From Hyphomicrobiales bacterium (lineage in GTDB: Bacteria; Pseudomonadota; Alphaproteobacteria; Rhizobiales; Rhizobiaceae), in assembly GCA_900472175.1 (NCBI GenBank), contig UCHD01000001.1:797776-861775 (forward strand): a DNA stretch of 64,000 bases, written 5' to 3'. Positions within the stretch are counted from its first letter, which is position 1; each line of letters begins with the position of its first letter. This document shows positions 40,341 through 50,518 of the stretch, in pieces. The notes below the pieces were generated by a model that saw nothing but the letters and a program-made list of their open reading frames with translations, made no database searches and was not told where the DNA came from. Position numbers and translations under genes: made by a program.

Positions 40341-43040
40341 TCAGTCTTTCTTCGCTTTTGCAGCTGTCTTGGGCTTGGCCGCAGCCTTAGGCTTTGCCAC
40401 GGCCTTCGGTTTCGCCGCTGCCTTGGGCTTGGCCGATTTGGCGGCCGCTGTATCGGTTTTCGCTGCAGCTTTTGGTTTGGCAGCGGCTTTGGTTGCCTTG
40501 CCCTTGGCCGGCTTGATGCCACCCTTGGCTATGCGCTCGGCAATCAGCAGCAACGCATCTTCCATCGACACCGACACCGGATCCTTGCCCTTCGGCAGGG
40601 TCGCGTTGACCTTGCCCCAGTTGACGTAAGGACCGTATTTGCCGTCCTTGACCGTAATCGGTCCGCCATCGGGATGGTCGCCGACTTCCTTCAGAGGAGC
40701 CGCCGAGGCGCCACGTCCGCCCGGTCCCTTCGCCTGTTTGTCGGCAAGCACCGAGACGGCGCGGTTGAGGCCGATCGAGAATACGTCCTCGATGCTTTCG
40801 ACATTGGCATATTTGCCGTCATGCAGGATGAACGGCCCATAGCGTCCAAGGCCGGACGAAATCATCTTGCCGGTTTCCGGATGCGCGCCGATATCGCGCG
40901 GCAGCGACAGCAGGGCGAGCGCCTTTTCATGATCGACGGTCGCCGGTGTCCAGCCCTTTGGCAGGCTCGAACGCTTGGCTTCCTTGCCATCGCCGCGCTG
41001 GACATAGGGTCCAAAACGGCCGGAGCGCAGGGTGATTTCCTCGCCCGTATGCGGATCCTTGCCAAGCGCCAGCGGTTCGTTGGAGACGGATGCCTCATCG
41101 CCATTGCTGTCGGATGACAGCTGGCGGGTGAAGTTGCATTCCGGATAGTTCGAGCAGCCGACGAAGGCGCCATACTTGCCGAGTTTCAGCGACAGCTTGC
41201 CGGTACCGCAGACCTGGCAGATGCGCGGATCGCTGCCGTCTTCGCGCTTCGGGAAGACCAGCGGTGCCAGTTCTTCGTTCAGCGCATCGAGAACGTTAGT
41301 GACGCGCAGTTCCTTGGTGTCTTCGATCTGGGCGAAGAAATCCTTCCAGAAATCGCGAAGAACGTCCTTCCAGTCGAGTTCGCCGGCTGAAATCTGGTCG
41401 AGCTTTTCTTCCAGCGACGCCGTGAAATCATATTCCACGTAGCGTGCAAAGAAGCTCTCAAGGAACGCCGTTACCAGCCGGCCCTTGGCTTCGGGTATGA
41501 GCTTGCGCTTGTCGTTGACGATGTATTCGCGATCAAGCAGCGTCGTTACGGTCGCTGCATAGGTGGAGGGGCGGCCGATGCCGAGCTCTTCCATCTTCTT
41601 GATCAGCGATGCTTCCGAATAACGCGGCGGCGGCTCGGTGAAGTGCTGGGTCGAGTTGATCTTCTGCTTGGCGAGATTTTCGCGCGCATTGATTTCCGGC
41701 AGGCGGCCGTCCTCGTCGTCGCCGTCGCTCTGCTCGCCATCTTCCTTGGCATCGGTATAGGCCGCAATGAAGCCGTCGAAACGGATGATCGAGCCGACAG
41801 CCCGCAGGCCAGCCTTGTCACCCTTGTTGTCGGCGGTGATCTCGGCGGTGGTCCGCTCGATTTCAGCCGACGCCATCTGACTGGCAATGCCGCGCTTCCA
41901 GATCAGGTCGTAGAGACGCAGTTGGTCGGCATCGAGAAATTTGCGGACCTGGTCGGGAGTGCGGGTGAAGTCTGTCGGGCGGACCGCCTCGTGAGCTTCC
42001 TGGGCATTTTTTGCCTTGGTCGAATAGAGGCGGGCCTTTTCCGGCACATAGCGGCTGCCGAACTGGTCGCCAATGGCGCTGCGCGCAGCATCGATTGCTT
42101 CAGGCGCCATCTGCACGCCGTCAGTACGCATATAGGTAATGAGGCCGACGGTCTCGCCGCCGAGTTCCACGCCTTCATAGAGCTTCTGCGCGACCTGCAT
42201 GGTGCGCGACGCCGAAAAACCGAGCTTGGAAGACGCGGCCTGCTGCAGCGTCGAGGTGGTGAAGGGCGGCGACGGATTGCGTTTGACCGGCTTGGCTTCG
42301 ATGCTCTCGACGGTATAGGCGGCCCCATCCAGCAAGGTTTTCAGCTTGCTGGCGTCCTCGCCATTGGTCACGCCGCGGGGCGGCAGACGGTTGCCGCCGG
42401 TGGAAACCAGGCGGGCCTCGAACTCATCACCACGCGGTGTCTTCAAAAGCGCCGAAAGGTTCCAGTATTCCTCGGACACGAAACGCTCGATTTCGGCTTC
42501 GCGGTCGCAGACGAGGCGCAGCGTGACAGATTGCACACGCCCTGCCGAACGGGCACCCGGCAGCTTGCGCCACAAGACCGGCGAAAGGTTGAAACCGACG
42601 AGATAGTCGAGCGCGCGGCGCGCCAGGTAGGCATCGACCAGCGGAATATCGATATCGCGCGGATTGGCCATCGCGTCGAGCACGGCCTTTTTGGTGATCG
42701 CATTGAAGACGACGCGCTGGACAGGCTTGCCGGCGATCAGCTTCTTCTTGTTCAAAAGATCCAGCACGTGCCAGGAAATGGCTTCCCCTTCGCGATCCGG
42801 GTCGGTTGCGAGAATGAGACGATCAGCCGATTTCAAGGCGTCGGCAATATCTTTCATGTGCTTGGCGGATTTGGTGCTGACTTCCCAGAGCATGGAAAAA
42901 TCATCATCCGGAAGAACCGAGCCGTCCTTGGCCGGCAAATCGCGGACGTGACCGAAGGAAGCGAGAACCTTGTAACCGGGACCCAGATACTTGTTGATGG
43001 TCTTCGCCTTTGAAGGCGATTCCACGACGACGACATTCAT
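40341..43040 (-). CDS. topA: DNA topoisomerase I with lysine/alanine-rich tail
   Basis: TopA relaxes negative supercoils. The 899-residue product begins MNVVVVESPSKAKTINKYLG (Toprim), has LILATDPDREGEAISWH, the active tyrosine in LITYMRTDGVQM and one clear Cys4 zinc finger (CQVCGTGKLSLKLGKYGAF then CSNYPEC). More degenerate repeat domains without cysteines follow. The last about 55 residues are a tandem Ala-Lys-Pro tail (repeats of KPKAAAK) like histone H1, presumably for non-specific DNA binding. The ATG at 43040 is preferred to longer starts up to 43067. rnr follows. Confidence 0.97.
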   Translation of the reverse strand: MNVVVVESPSKAKTINKYLGPGYKVLASFGHVRDLPAKDGSVLPDDDFSMLWEVSTKSAKHMKDIADALKSADRLILATDPDREGEAISWHVLDLLNKKKLIAGKPVQRVVFNAITKKAVLDAMANPRDIDIPLVDAYLARRALDYLVGFNLSPVLWRKLPGARSAGRVQSVTLRLVCDREAEIERFVSEEYWNLSALLKTPRGDEFEARLVSTGGNRLPPRGVTNGEDASKLKTLLDGAAYTVESIEAKPVKRNPSPPFTTSTLQQAASSKLGFSASRTMQVAQKLYEGVELGGETVGLITYMRTDGVQMAPEAIDAARSAIGDQFGSRYVPEKARLYSTKAKNAQEAHEAVRPTDFTRTPDQVRKFLDADQLRLYDLIWKRGIASQMASAEIERTTAEITADNKGDKAGLRAVGSIIRFDGFIAAYTDAKEDGEQSDGDDEDGRLPEINARENLAKQKINSTQHFTEPPPRYSEASLIKKMEELGIGRPSTYAATVTTLLDREYIVNDKRKLIPEAKGRLVTAFLESFFARYVEYDFTASLEEKLDQISAGELDWKDVLRDFWKDFFAQIEDTKELRVTNVLDALNEELAPLVFPKREDGSDPRICQVCGTGKLSLKLGKYGAFVGCSNYPECNFTRQLSSDSNGDEASVSNEPLALGKDPHTGEEITLRSGRFGPYVQRGDGKEAKRSSLPKGWTPATVDHEKALALLSLPRDIGAHPETGKMISSGLGRYGPFILHDGKYANVESIEDVFSIGLNRAVSVLADKQAKGPGGRGASAAPLKEVGDHPDGGPITVKDGKYGPYVNWGKVNATLPKGKDPVSVSMEDALLLIAERIAKGGIKPAKGKATKAAAKPKAAAKTDTAAAKSAKPKAAAKPKAVAKPKAAAKPKTAAKAKKD

Positions 43041-43400
43041 GGTCATATTCTCAAAGCAACCGTTCAAAGCTGTGCCAGGCCGGGGAGAGGCGGCACAATG
43101 GGAAATATCGATGCCCCGACATGGACAGGGATTCGTCTGCGGTCAAGTGCTGCGCCCAAAATAACCGGCCACAACGCTATGCAACTTATAAGTGATTACG
43201 TGCGTATTGCAATTAAAGATAAATGCGATATCGTCCTTGAAGTGTAATTTCCATCTCGCGGGGCACTGGCAGAAAGCGATGCTTCTGCACTCTTGTCTCG
43301 CGGTGGCAGTCCACACGACCGAACGGTGCTGTATGGCGTTCCGCTCGACCAATGCGTGCCTGTCTACGGGCGGATTTTGAATGCACCACAGGGAAAACCG

Positions 43401-43658
43401 ATGATTCCGAATTCAACGGGGGCCGGCAGACAAGAAGCACAGGCTCGCGAAAAGGTCGCCTATATCCGGCATATGCTCGGAGAACTCCGTGGTGTCGCCG
43501 CCAACGAGCGCGCCGATATGCTGTGCTACCTGATCGAAATGGCGTTTGTCGAAGCCGGCGATATCCTGTCCGGCAAAAGGCAGTTGTCATTCTCCAATGC
43601 TGAGGGAAACAAGGCCGCCGGGATGCCGGTGAAGCCGTCCGGCAAGATCCAGTTCTAA
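43401..43658 (+). CDS. Conserved-looking hypothetical protein overlapping the 3-prime end of dprA
   Basis: The 85-residue product has a helical, acidic centre (VAYIRHMLGELRGVAANE and MLCYLIEMAFVEAGDILSG) and a polar C-terminus, with codon use like its neighbours. An AGGGA site lies eight bases before the ATG at 43401. Its last 72 bases overlap the end of dprA on the other strand. The sequence pattern looks protein-like and I recall similar short proteins in rhizobia, but no domain or function can be named. Confidence 0.65.
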   Translation: MIPNSTGAGRQEAQAREKVAYIRHMLGELRGVAANERADMLCYLIEMAFVEAGDILSGKRQLSFSNAEGNKAAGMPVKPSGKIQF

Positions 43659-44738
43659 AAGCACCAGATAGACGGCCGATGCCGAAAGACCGGTGTGGCG
43701 GATGATGTCGTCGATCTCGACGGGTGTTGGTCCCAGCGCATCGGTGATCTGCGCCCGATCGTTCTCGTTCGGCGGCGGCGCCATCGGACCCGCATCATGT
43801 TCGCCCGGCTCCTCCGCCTGCGGTGGCGTGAACAGATCGATGCGGCTGAGCGGTGCAAGCGCCTGCAATATGTCCTGCGCCTCCGTCGTCACGATCGCGC
43901 CATCCTTCAAAAGCCCGTTGGTGCCGTGACAGCGCGGATCGAGCGGCGAACCCGGCACGGCAAAGACCAGCCGGCCGAAATCGGCGGCATAACGCGCGGT
44001 AATCAACGAACCGGACCGTGAGGCCGCTTCGACGACGGCAAGTCCGAGGCTGACACCGGCGATCAGCCGGTTGCGCCGGGGAAAATCGCGGGCGCGGGGT
44101 TCCCAGCCGAATGGCATCTCGCTGATCGCGAGGCCATTGCCTTCCGTGATCTCGTCCAAAAGGCCGATATTTTCGGGCGGATAGGGCTGATCCAGACCAC
44201 CGGCCAGCGCTGCGATCGTTCCGGTCTCCAGACTGGCGCGATGGGCTGCCGTGTCGATGCCCCGCGCTAGCCCGGATATAATGGAGTATCCGGCCCGTCC
44301 GATATCGCGCGCGATCATCGCCGCAAATTTCGTGCCGCTGATCGAGGCATTGCGCGAGCCGACGAGGCCGAGGGAAGGGACGGTGCCGGTGGCTAAGTTG
44401 CCCTTGACCGCCAACAACGGCGGGGCGCCATCGATCTGGCGCAGGGCCGGGGGGTAATCGGGCTCGCCGATGCCGATGAAGCGGGCGCCGAACCGATGGG
44501 CGGCCGCGAGTTCTTTCTCAGCCTCTGACACAGAGGCGATGCGGATCGTCCGGGTTGAACCGCCGCGCCGCGACAGTTCGGGCAGCATTTCAAGCGCTGT
44601 TTCGGCTGAGCCGAAATGGTTGATGAGGTCGCGAAAGGTTGCAGGGCCGACATTGTCGCTGCGGATCAGCCTCAGCCAGGCCGTTCTTTGTCGTTCCGAA
44701 AGCGCAATCCCGTTTCGTCCTGCGCTGCCGTTCGACAT
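43587..44738 (-). CDS. dprA: DNA-processing protein DprA
   Basis: DprA loads RecA on incoming single-stranded DNA during natural transformation. The 383-residue product has the Rossmann-like core LGLVGSRNASISGTKFA, IISGLARGIDTAAHRASL, the conserved FPRRNRLIAG and SGSLITARYAADFGR segments and a C-terminal winged helix (HTGLSASAVYLVLLELDLAG). It begins six bases before plsY ends in minus-strand order, so it is probably in an operon with plsY. Confidence 0.95.
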   Translation of the reverse strand: MSNGSAGRNGIALSERQRTAWLRLIRSDNVGPATFRDLINHFGSAETALEMLPELSRRGGSTRTIRIASVSEAEKELAAAHRFGARFIGIGEPDYPPALRQIDGAPPLLAVKGNLATGTVPSLGLVGSRNASISGTKFAAMIARDIGRAGYSIISGLARGIDTAAHRASLETGTIAALAGGLDQPYPPENIGLLDEITEGNGLAISEMPFGWEPRARDFPRRNRLIAGVSLGLAVVEAASRSGSLITARYAADFGRLVFAVPGSPLDPRCHGTNGLLKDGAIVTTEAQDILQALAPLSRIDLFTPPQAEEPGEHDAGPMAPPPNENDRAQITDALGPTPVEIDDIIRHTGLSASAVYLVLLELDLAGRLHRHPGGLVSLSIGE

Positions 44739-44744
44739 TCTGAC

Positions 44745-45356
44745 CTATCCCTTTTCGCCGATCCGGCCTTCCGTCCCGGCCAGGAGCCGCCGGATGTTTT
44801 CGCGGTGCTTGATCCAGGTGATGATGCTCATCACCACGAACAGCAGGCCGATCTTTCCGTAGCCCGAGGCTAACAATACAACCGGAACGATCACGGTTGC
44901 AACCAGTGCGGCGAGAGACGAATAACGGGTGATTTTTGCCATCGTCAGCCAGACGGCGGCAAAGACAAGAACGATAACAGGGGCGAGACCCAGTAGGACG
45001 CCGATATAGGTTGCTATGCCCTTGCCACCCTTGAAGCCGAGCCAGACAGGATAGAGATGGCCGAGGAAGGCGGCAAAGCCGGCGGCAATACCCGCTTCGA
45101 TCCCCCAGCGTGAGGCAATTGCCGCCGCGGCAGTTCCCTTCAAGGCATCAAGCAGCAGCGTTGCTGCTGCAAGTTTCTTGTTGCCGGTACGTAGCACATT
45201 GGTGGCGCCGATATTGCCCGAACCAATCTTGCGCACATCGCCAAGCCCGGCCATGCGGGTAAGGATGAGGCCGAAGGGGATCGAGCCGAGCAGATAGCCG
45301 AAGATCGCTGCACCGGCCGTCAACGCCAGCCCGAGTTGCCAGACAAAAAGTTCCAC
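44745..45356 (-). CDS. plsY: Glycerol-3-phosphate acyltransferase PlsY
   Basis: PlsY moves an acyl group from acyl-phosphate to glycerol-3-phosphate in the first step of phospholipid synthesis. The 203-residue membrane protein has the three active-site motifs: GSIPFGLIL near residue 25, [18 protein letters not shown] near 46 and [16 protein letters not shown] near 108. The start is GTG 45356. It lies 27 bases after pyrC in the same direction and six before dprA. Confidence 0.96.
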   Translation of the reverse strand: MELFVWQLGLALTAGAAIFGYLLGSIPFGLILTRMAGLGDVRKIGSGNIGATNVLRTGNKKLAAATLLLDALKGTAAAAIASRWGIEAGIAAGFAAFLGHLYPVWLGFKGGKGIATYIGVLLGLAPVIVLVFAAVWLTMAKITRYSSLAALVATVIVPVVLLASGYGKIGLLFVVMSIITWIKHRENIRRLLAGTEGRIGEKG

Positions 45357-45383
45357 CGGTTCCCCTCCCGTCGTCCGCGGCCT

Positions 45384-46673
45384 CTAGATGGCGTGGACCA
45401 GTTTTCCCGCAACATAGGTTTGAACGGCCCGGCCGGTAAAGCGGGCATTTTCAAACGGTGTGTTTTTCGAACGGGACACGATCGCATCCTTGCCGAAAAT
45501 CCAGGGCTCTTCCAGATCGATCAGCGTGATGTCGGCCTTGGCGCCGGGTTTCAACGTGCCTGCATCGAGCCCGAAAATCTGGGCTGGGCGTGTCGATAGG
45601 GCATCGATCAGCCGCATCAGCGGCACGGAGCCGCTGTGATGGAGGCGAAGTGCTGCGGCCAGCAGAGTCTCCAGCCCGATTGCACCGTCGGCAGCATCCG
45701 CAAACGGCAGGCGCTTGGTATCGACGTCCTGCGGATCATGCGAGGAGACAATGATGTCGATTGTGCCATTGGCCAGCGCCTCGACCATCGCAACACGGTC
45801 GTCTTCGCCACGCAGCGGCGGCGACAGCTTGAAGAAGGTCCGGTATTCGCCGATGTCGTTTTCGTTGAGGGTCAGGTGATTGATCGAGATGCCGCAGGTA
45901 ACGTTGGCGCCGCGCTTGCGGGCGGTGGCAATCGCCTCGGCCGATTCCGGCAGCGAAATCTTTGCCGCATGATAGGCGCCCTTGGTCAGTCCGGCGATGC
46001 GCAGGTCGCGCTCCAGCGGAATAATCTCGGCTTCGCGCGGTACGCCGGAAAGGCCGAGCCAGCTGGCAAGTAGGCCTTCGTTCATGACGCCACCGGCACC
46101 GAGATATTTGTCGCGGGTCTCGAGCGAGATGACGGCGCCGAATTCGCGGGCATAGGTCATGGCGCGGCGAAGGACGAGCGTGTCGTGCACCGGACGGCGG
46201 CCATTGGTGAAGCAGACGGCACCGGCTTCGCGCAACAGCCCGAATTCGGTCATCTCTTCGCCGTCGAGATGCTTGGTCAGTGCCGCCGCGGGATAGACAT
46301 TGACCAGTGCCTTGTCGCGTGCCGTCTTCTGAACGAACTGCACCAGCGCGATATCGTCGATCACCGGATCGGTATCCGGCATGGTGATGATCGAAGTGAC
46401 GCCACCGGCAGCGGCGGCCCGCGAGGCAGATTCGATGGTTTCGCGATATTCGCCGCCGGGTTCGCCGACGAAAACGCGGGCGTCGACCAGGCCGGGCACG
46501 GCAACGAGGCCGGTGCAGTCCTTGACCTCAGCGCCATCCGGAGCGCCCTGGTTCTGGGCGGATTGTCCGGCAGCAACGATCAGGCCGTTTTCAACAATGA
46601 TGTCGCCGGTTTCATCGAGAGTGCGCGAGGGGTCGATGATGCGCAGGTTTTTCAGAACAAGGGCGTTGCTCAT
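45384..46673 (-). CDS. pyrC: Dihydroorotase-like protein without metal ligands (PyrC-prime type)
   Basis: The 429-residue product has the full amidohydrolase fold of class I dihydroorotase but the catalytic residues are changed. The DxHxH motif reads DARVF (R66, F68), the aspartate of the GAVAFSDD segment is N157, the metal histidine of the HxxH segment is K238, the PHHL motif reads INHL (N265), and the catalytic aspartate of TDHAPH is S311. It should therefore not bind zinc or cyclise carbamoyl aspartate. In Pseudomonas and others such a PyrC-prime is needed to assemble aspartate carbamoyltransferase, and here it overlaps pyrB by four bases. An active dihydroorotase is expected elsewhere. 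Confidence 0.92.
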   Translation of the reverse strand: MSNALVLKNLRIIDPSRTLDETGDIIVENGLIVAAGQSAQNQGAPDGAEVKDCTGLVAVPGLVDARVFVGEPGGEYRETIESASRAAAAGGVTSIITMPDTDPVIDDIALVQFVQKTARDKALVNVYPAAALTKHLDGEEMTEFGLLREAGAVCFTNGRRPVHDTLVLRRAMTYAREFGAVISLETRDKYLGAGGVMNEGLLASWLGLSGVPREAEIIPLERDLRIAGLTKGAYHAAKISLPESAEAIATARKRGANVTCGISINHLTLNENDIGEYRTFFKLSPPLRGEDDRVAMVEALANGTIDIIVSSHDPQDVDTKRLPFADAADGAIGLETLLAAALRLHHSGSVPLMRLIDALSTRPAQIFGLDAGTLKPGAKADITLIDLEEPWIFGKDAIVSRSKNTPFENARFTGRAVQTYVAGKLVHAI

Positions 46674-47611
46674 GTGCGTGGCCCCTGGTTCTGCGAAAGA
46701 AGAAGCGTTTCCATCACCGCCATACGCACCGCAACCCCCATTTCAACCTGCTGCTCGATGACGCTTTGTGGCCCGTCGGCGATCTCGGAAGCGATCTCGA
46801 CGCCCCGGTTCATCGGGCCGGGATGCATGACAAGCGCGTCTTCCTTGGCAGCTTTCAGCTTTTCGGCATCAAGGCCGTAGTAGCGGAAATATTCGCGCAC
46901 TGAAGGAACGAAGGAGCCGGCCATGCGCTCACGCTGCAGGCGCAGCATCATCACCACGTCGGCATCCTTCAGGCCTTCTTCCATCGAGTGATAGACCTCG
47001 GCGCCCATGTCGGCGATGCCGGAGGGGAGGAGTGTTGCCGGTGCAACGACACGGACGCGGGCGCCCATCTGGTTCAGCAGAAGAATGTTGGAGCGGGCAA
47101 CGCGCGAATGCAGCACGTCGCCGCAGATGGCGACGATGATGCGCGACAGCTTGCCCTTGGCGCGGCGGATAGTCAGCGCGTCGAGCAGCGCCTGTGTCGG
47201 GTGCTCATGCTGGCCGTCGCCGGCATTGACGACGGAGCAGGAAACCTTTTGGGCAAGCAGGGCGGCGGCACCGGCCGAGGAATGGCGCACCACCAGCACA
47301 TCCGGGTGCATCGCGTTCAGCGTCATTGCCGTGTCGATCAGCGTTTCGCCCTTTTTGACCGACGAGTTGCTGACCGACATGTTCATCACGTCGGCACCGA
47401 GCCGTTTTCCGGCAAGTTCGAAGGAGGATTGTGTCCGCGTCGAGGCTTCGAAGAACAGGTTGATCTGCGTCAGGCCGCGCAGCGTCGTGGTCTTCTTTTC
47501 TCTCTGGCGGGAAATCTTGACGGCTTCGTCGGCCCGGTCGAGCAGGACGGTGATGTCCTGTTCGGTCAGGCCCTTGATGCCGAGCAGGTGGCGATGCGGA
47601 AAGAAATCCAT
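46670..47611 (-). CDS. pyrB: Aspartate carbamoyltransferase catalytic subunit
   Basis: PyrB makes carbamoyl aspartate in pyrimidine synthesis. The 313-residue product has the carbamoyl-phosphate loop [30 protein letters not shown] and the late [13 protein letters not shown] segment. The ATG at 47611 gives the family length; the open frame continues to 47770. Its stop overlaps the ATG of the dead-dihydroorotase gene (ATGA), which points to a PyrB-PyrC-prime complex. No regulatory subunit PyrI is seen. Confidence 0.97.
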   Translation of the reverse strand: MDFFPHRHLLGIKGLTEQDITVLLDRADEAVKISRQREKKTTTLRGLTQINLFFEASTRTQSSFELAGKRLGADVMNMSVSNSSVKKGETLIDTAMTLNAMHPDVLVVRHSSAGAAALLAQKVSCSVVNAGDGQHEHPTQALLDALTIRRAKGKLSRIIVAICGDVLHSRVARSNILLLNQMGARVRVVAPATLLPSGIADMGAEVYHSMEEGLKDADVVMMLRLQRERMAGSFVPSVREYFRYYGLDAEKLKAAKEDALVMHPGPMNRGVEIASEIADGPQSVIEQQVEMGVAVRMAVMETLLLSQNQGPRT

Positions 47612-47824
47612 GGGGAGCCGCCTCTTTTGGTGAAGTTGCGAGGGTCTATAATGACTGCAGCGCCACGCGGCAAGGCAAAGGCTTCGCAAACCTGCCGCAT
47701 ACCCACGCTTTTGTGGCCCCGGTTTTGTGGTCCTTGCGCACCGCAGAGAAATTGTTGCGGGAAGCGGCATTTATCCCGTGCCGCTGCTGTTCCTAAGCAT
47801 GGGGACTTGGGTTAGAAACGCGGC

Positions 47825-49474
47825 ATGACTCTGAACCGCACCGAACAGAAATTAGCCGATCTGAACCAGCCGAAACCCTGGTCGGGGATCAATGCCTTCC
47901 GCTCCGACCCGCTGCTGGTCGATATCGCCGCGTCGATGCCGCGCACCTTGCGCGACGATTTCGAGACCATTGGCCGTTACGTGACCTCACCGGAGGCGCA
48001 GGATCTGGCGCGCATGGCCAATGAGGGCGTGCCTAAGCTGCGCACCCATGGACCGCGCGGCGAGCGGCTGGATCAGGTGGAATTCCATCCCGCCTGGCAC
48101 GCGCTGATGCGCCGCTCGGTGACATCCGGCCTGCATGCGTCCGCCTGGGAAAATATCGCCGACGAGCGCGGCCGCTCGCACAAGGCACGGGCGATGCGCT
48201 TCTATCTGACGGCGCAGCTGGAATGCGGCCATCTCTGCCCGTTGACCATGACCAGCGCCTCGGTCGCCGCGATCTCCGCGTCGCCGGCGGTTCAGAAGGA
48301 GTGGGCGCCAAAGATCCTGTCGCGAAAGTATGATTCGTCCAATCGTCCGTGGATGCAGAAAGCCTCCGTGACCGTTGGTATGGGCATGACGGAAAAGCAA
48401 GGCGGTACGGATGTGCGCGCCAACACGTCGACGGCCGAACGGGTGGGCGAGGGGATTTACCGCCTCAACGGCCACAAGTGGTTCATGTCGGCGCCGATGA
48501 GCGATGCCTTCGTCATGCTGGCGCAGACCCGTGATGGTCTCGGCTGCTTCCTCGTTCCGCGTCTTCTCGAAGACGGCTCGGCCAATGGCCTGCGTTTCCA
48601 GCGGCTGAAGGACAAGCTCGGCAACCGCTCGAACGCGTCATCCGAGGTCGAGTTTTCTGATACGTTCGGGTTCGTACTCGGTACGCCGGATGCGGGCATC
48701 CGTACCATTCTCGACATGGTGACGCTGACGCGCCTCGATTGCTCGCTGGCCTCCGCTGGCATGATGCGCGCCTCGCTGGCCGAAGCCGTGCATCATGTGC
48801 GCGGCCGCAAGGTTTCCGGCAAGCCGCTGGTGGCGCAACCGATGATGACGCGGGTTCTGGCCGATATGGCGCTCGATGTCGCTGCAGCCAGCGCCCTGTC
48901 CTTCCGTCTTGCGGAAGCCTTTGACAAGGCGCGCGACAGCGCGGAAGACGCGGCCTATGCGCGGATCATGACGCCGGTTGCGAAATACTGGAGCTGCAAG
49001 ATTGCGCCCGGGCTGATCGCCGAGGCGATGGAGTGCATCGGCGGCAGCGGTTATGTCGAGGAACGGCCGATCGCCCGGCATTATCGCGAAGCCCCGGTCA
49101 ATGCGATCTGGGAAGGATCCGGCAATGTCATGGCGCTGGATGTTTTACGCGTGCTCACCCGTGGCAAGGATTTGTTCGAACTGCTGTTCCAGGTGATCAG
49201 CCGCGATCTCGGCCCGTCCGCCAAGAAAACCGTCGATGTGCTGCGCGCAGCCGCATCACTCTGCGAGCGGGACGAAGGGGCTGCCCGCATGCTGGTCGAG
49301 CAGCTGGCGCTGGCTGCCGCGGCCGCAGAACTCTACCGTCTGGGGGCAGGGCGGATTGCTGATGCGTTCCTGGAATCGCGGCTGGCTGCCGGCTGGCGCT
49401 CGACCTATGGCATGCTCGATTCGCGTTTTGATTCCACCTATATCGTCGACCTGCTTTATCCGGCGGCGATATAA
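47825..49474 (+). CDS. AidB-like acyl-CoA dehydrogenase family protein
   Basis: The 549-residue product is far longer than normal acyl-CoA dehydrogenases and follows E. coli AidB closely: FHPAWHALM, the FAD-domain GMGMTEKQGGTDVRANT, RLNGHKWFMSAPMSDAFV, KDKLGNRSNASSEVEF, EAMECIGGSGYVEE and IWEGSGNVMALDVLRVL, then a C-terminal helical part that in AidB binds DNA. AidB belongs to the adaptive response to alkylation; its enzymatic role is unsettled. It is divergent from pyrB across about 210 bases and its end overlaps the AEC transporter gene by 19 bases. Confidence 0.92.
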   Translation: MTLNRTEQKLADLNQPKPWSGINAFRSDPLLVDIAASMPRTLRDDFETIGRYVTSPEAQDLARMANEGVPKLRTHGPRGERLDQVEFHPAWHALMRRSVTSGLHASAWENIADERGRSHKARAMRFYLTAQLECGHLCPLTMTSASVAAISASPAVQKEWAPKILSRKYDSSNRPWMQKASVTVGMGMTEKQGGTDVRANTSTAERVGEGIYRLNGHKWFMSAPMSDAFVMLAQTRDGLGCFLVPRLLEDGSANGLRFQRLKDKLGNRSNASSEVEFSDTFGFVLGTPDAGIRTILDMVTLTRLDCSLASAGMMRASLAEAVHHVRGRKVSGKPLVAQPMMTRVLADMALDVAAASALSFRLAEAFDKARDSAEDAAYARIMTPVAKYWSCKIAPGLIAEAMECIGGSGYVEERPIARHYREAPVNAIWEGSGNVMALDVLRVLTRGKDLFELLFQVISRDLGPSAKKTVDVLRAAASLCERDEGAARMLVEQLALAAAAAELYRLGAGRIADAFLESRLAAGWRSTYGMLDSRFDSTYIVDLLYPAAI

Positions 49475-50391
49475 CCGGTCACCGTCAGCACCAGCGGAAT
49501 CGTAAAGAACGATACGACTGTCTGGATGGTGGCGACAGCGGCATAAAGCGGCGCGTCGCCACCCATCTGCTTGGCCAGCAGATATCCGTTCATCGCCGTC
49601 GGTACGCTGGCGCCAAGCGCAATAACCAGCAGCGCATCGCCGCGAATGCCGAGAGAATAGGCGGCACCGACCATGAACACCGGCATGACGATCAGTTTTA
49701 GAAAGACCGCGAGCAGGGCGGTCATGCTTGGCCGCAGCGCGTCGGAAACCTTGAGACCCGCCCCGACCATCACAAGCCCGAGACTGAGCGAGGCACTGGC
49801 CAGCATCTCGACGGCGGTCAGCACCGGTCCATAGACGGGAACCTGGACAAAGTTCAGCAGAATACCCAGCACCGAGGCGACGATCAGTGGGTTGGTGGCG
49901 ATCTTGAAGACGAAGAATCGCAAGCCCTTGGGACCGCCGTTGAAGCCGATCAGCACGCCGATATTGTAGAGATTGATCGGGATGATCACCAGGGTCATCA
50001 CCAGCGCCGTCAGGCTGAGGCCGAGCGGCCCGTAGAGTTTCTGGGCGATGGCCAGCGCCATGAAACCGTTCCAGCGCGTCGCTGTTTGGAAGATCGAGGT
50101 GAAGGCGGCGGACGAGACGTGACGGGCGCGCAGCAGCGGCCAGAGCAACAACAGTGCTCCTGACATCAGGGTGATACTGCCGATTGTTGCCAGTGCCGTC
50201 GCGTCCGTCTTCATGCCGGCAAAATCGGCCGTTGCCAGTGTCGAAAATAATAGGGCAGGGAAAAGGACGTAATAGCCGAGCTGCTCCAGTCCTTCCCACA
50301 GCGTGTTGTCGACCAGCGATGACCGTTTCAGCCAGACACCCAGCGAGACGAGCAGGAAGATCGGCAGGATGCTTTCGAAGATGATCGTCAT
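49456..50391 (-). CDS. AEC family transporter
   Basis: The 311-residue product has about ten membrane helices in two halves, with the auxin-efflux-carrier family features: LPIFLLVSLGVWLKR at the N-terminus, the NPLIVASVLGILLNF segment in the middle and the C-terminal GASVPTAMNGYLLAKQMGGD. Members export or import organic anions such as malate or malonate; the substrate here is unknown. The ATG at 50391 is chosen over 50481. It converges on the AidB gene with a 19-base overlap. Confidence 0.88.
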   Translation of the reverse strand: MTIIFESILPIFLLVSLGVWLKRSSLVDNTLWEGLEQLGYYVLFPALLFSTLATADFAGMKTDATALATIGSITLMSGALLLLWPLLRARHVSSAAFTSIFQTATRWNGFMALAIAQKLYGPLGLSLTALVMTLVIIPINLYNIGVLIGFNGGPKGLRFFVFKIATNPLIVASVLGILLNFVQVPVYGPVLTAVEMLASASLSLGLVMVGAGLKVSDALRPSMTALLAVFLKLIVMPVFMVGAAYSLGIRGDALLVIALGASVPTAMNGYLLAKQMGGDAPLYAAVATIQTVVSFFTIPLVLTVTGYIAAG

Positions 50392-50474
50392 GGGAAGAAG
50401 GCCCGAAGGAGGGGGAGGAGCCCACCGATAGACGCTTGTCCACAGCGCGGCAACCACGCCACCGGAAATTAACC

Positions 50475-50490
50475 TTAACAAATGGTTTAC
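50475..50490 (+). promoter_or_regulatory. CtrA-like box (one mismatch)
   Basis: TTAA at 50475-50478, seven bases, then TTTAC at 50486-50490 match the CtrA consensus TTAA-N7-TTAAC with one mismatch. It lies in the 127-base region between the divergent AEC gene and the small membrane-protein pair. In AT-rich spacer such matches arise by chance, so support is weak. Confidence 0.25.
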
Positions 50491-50518
50491 GTTGCGCGCT
50501 CAGGGTTAACGGGCAAGA

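Noticed and set aside
41643-43013. Plus-strand frame of 456 codons opposite topA
   Set aside because: Lies fully within conserved topA coding and shows antisense-type composition.
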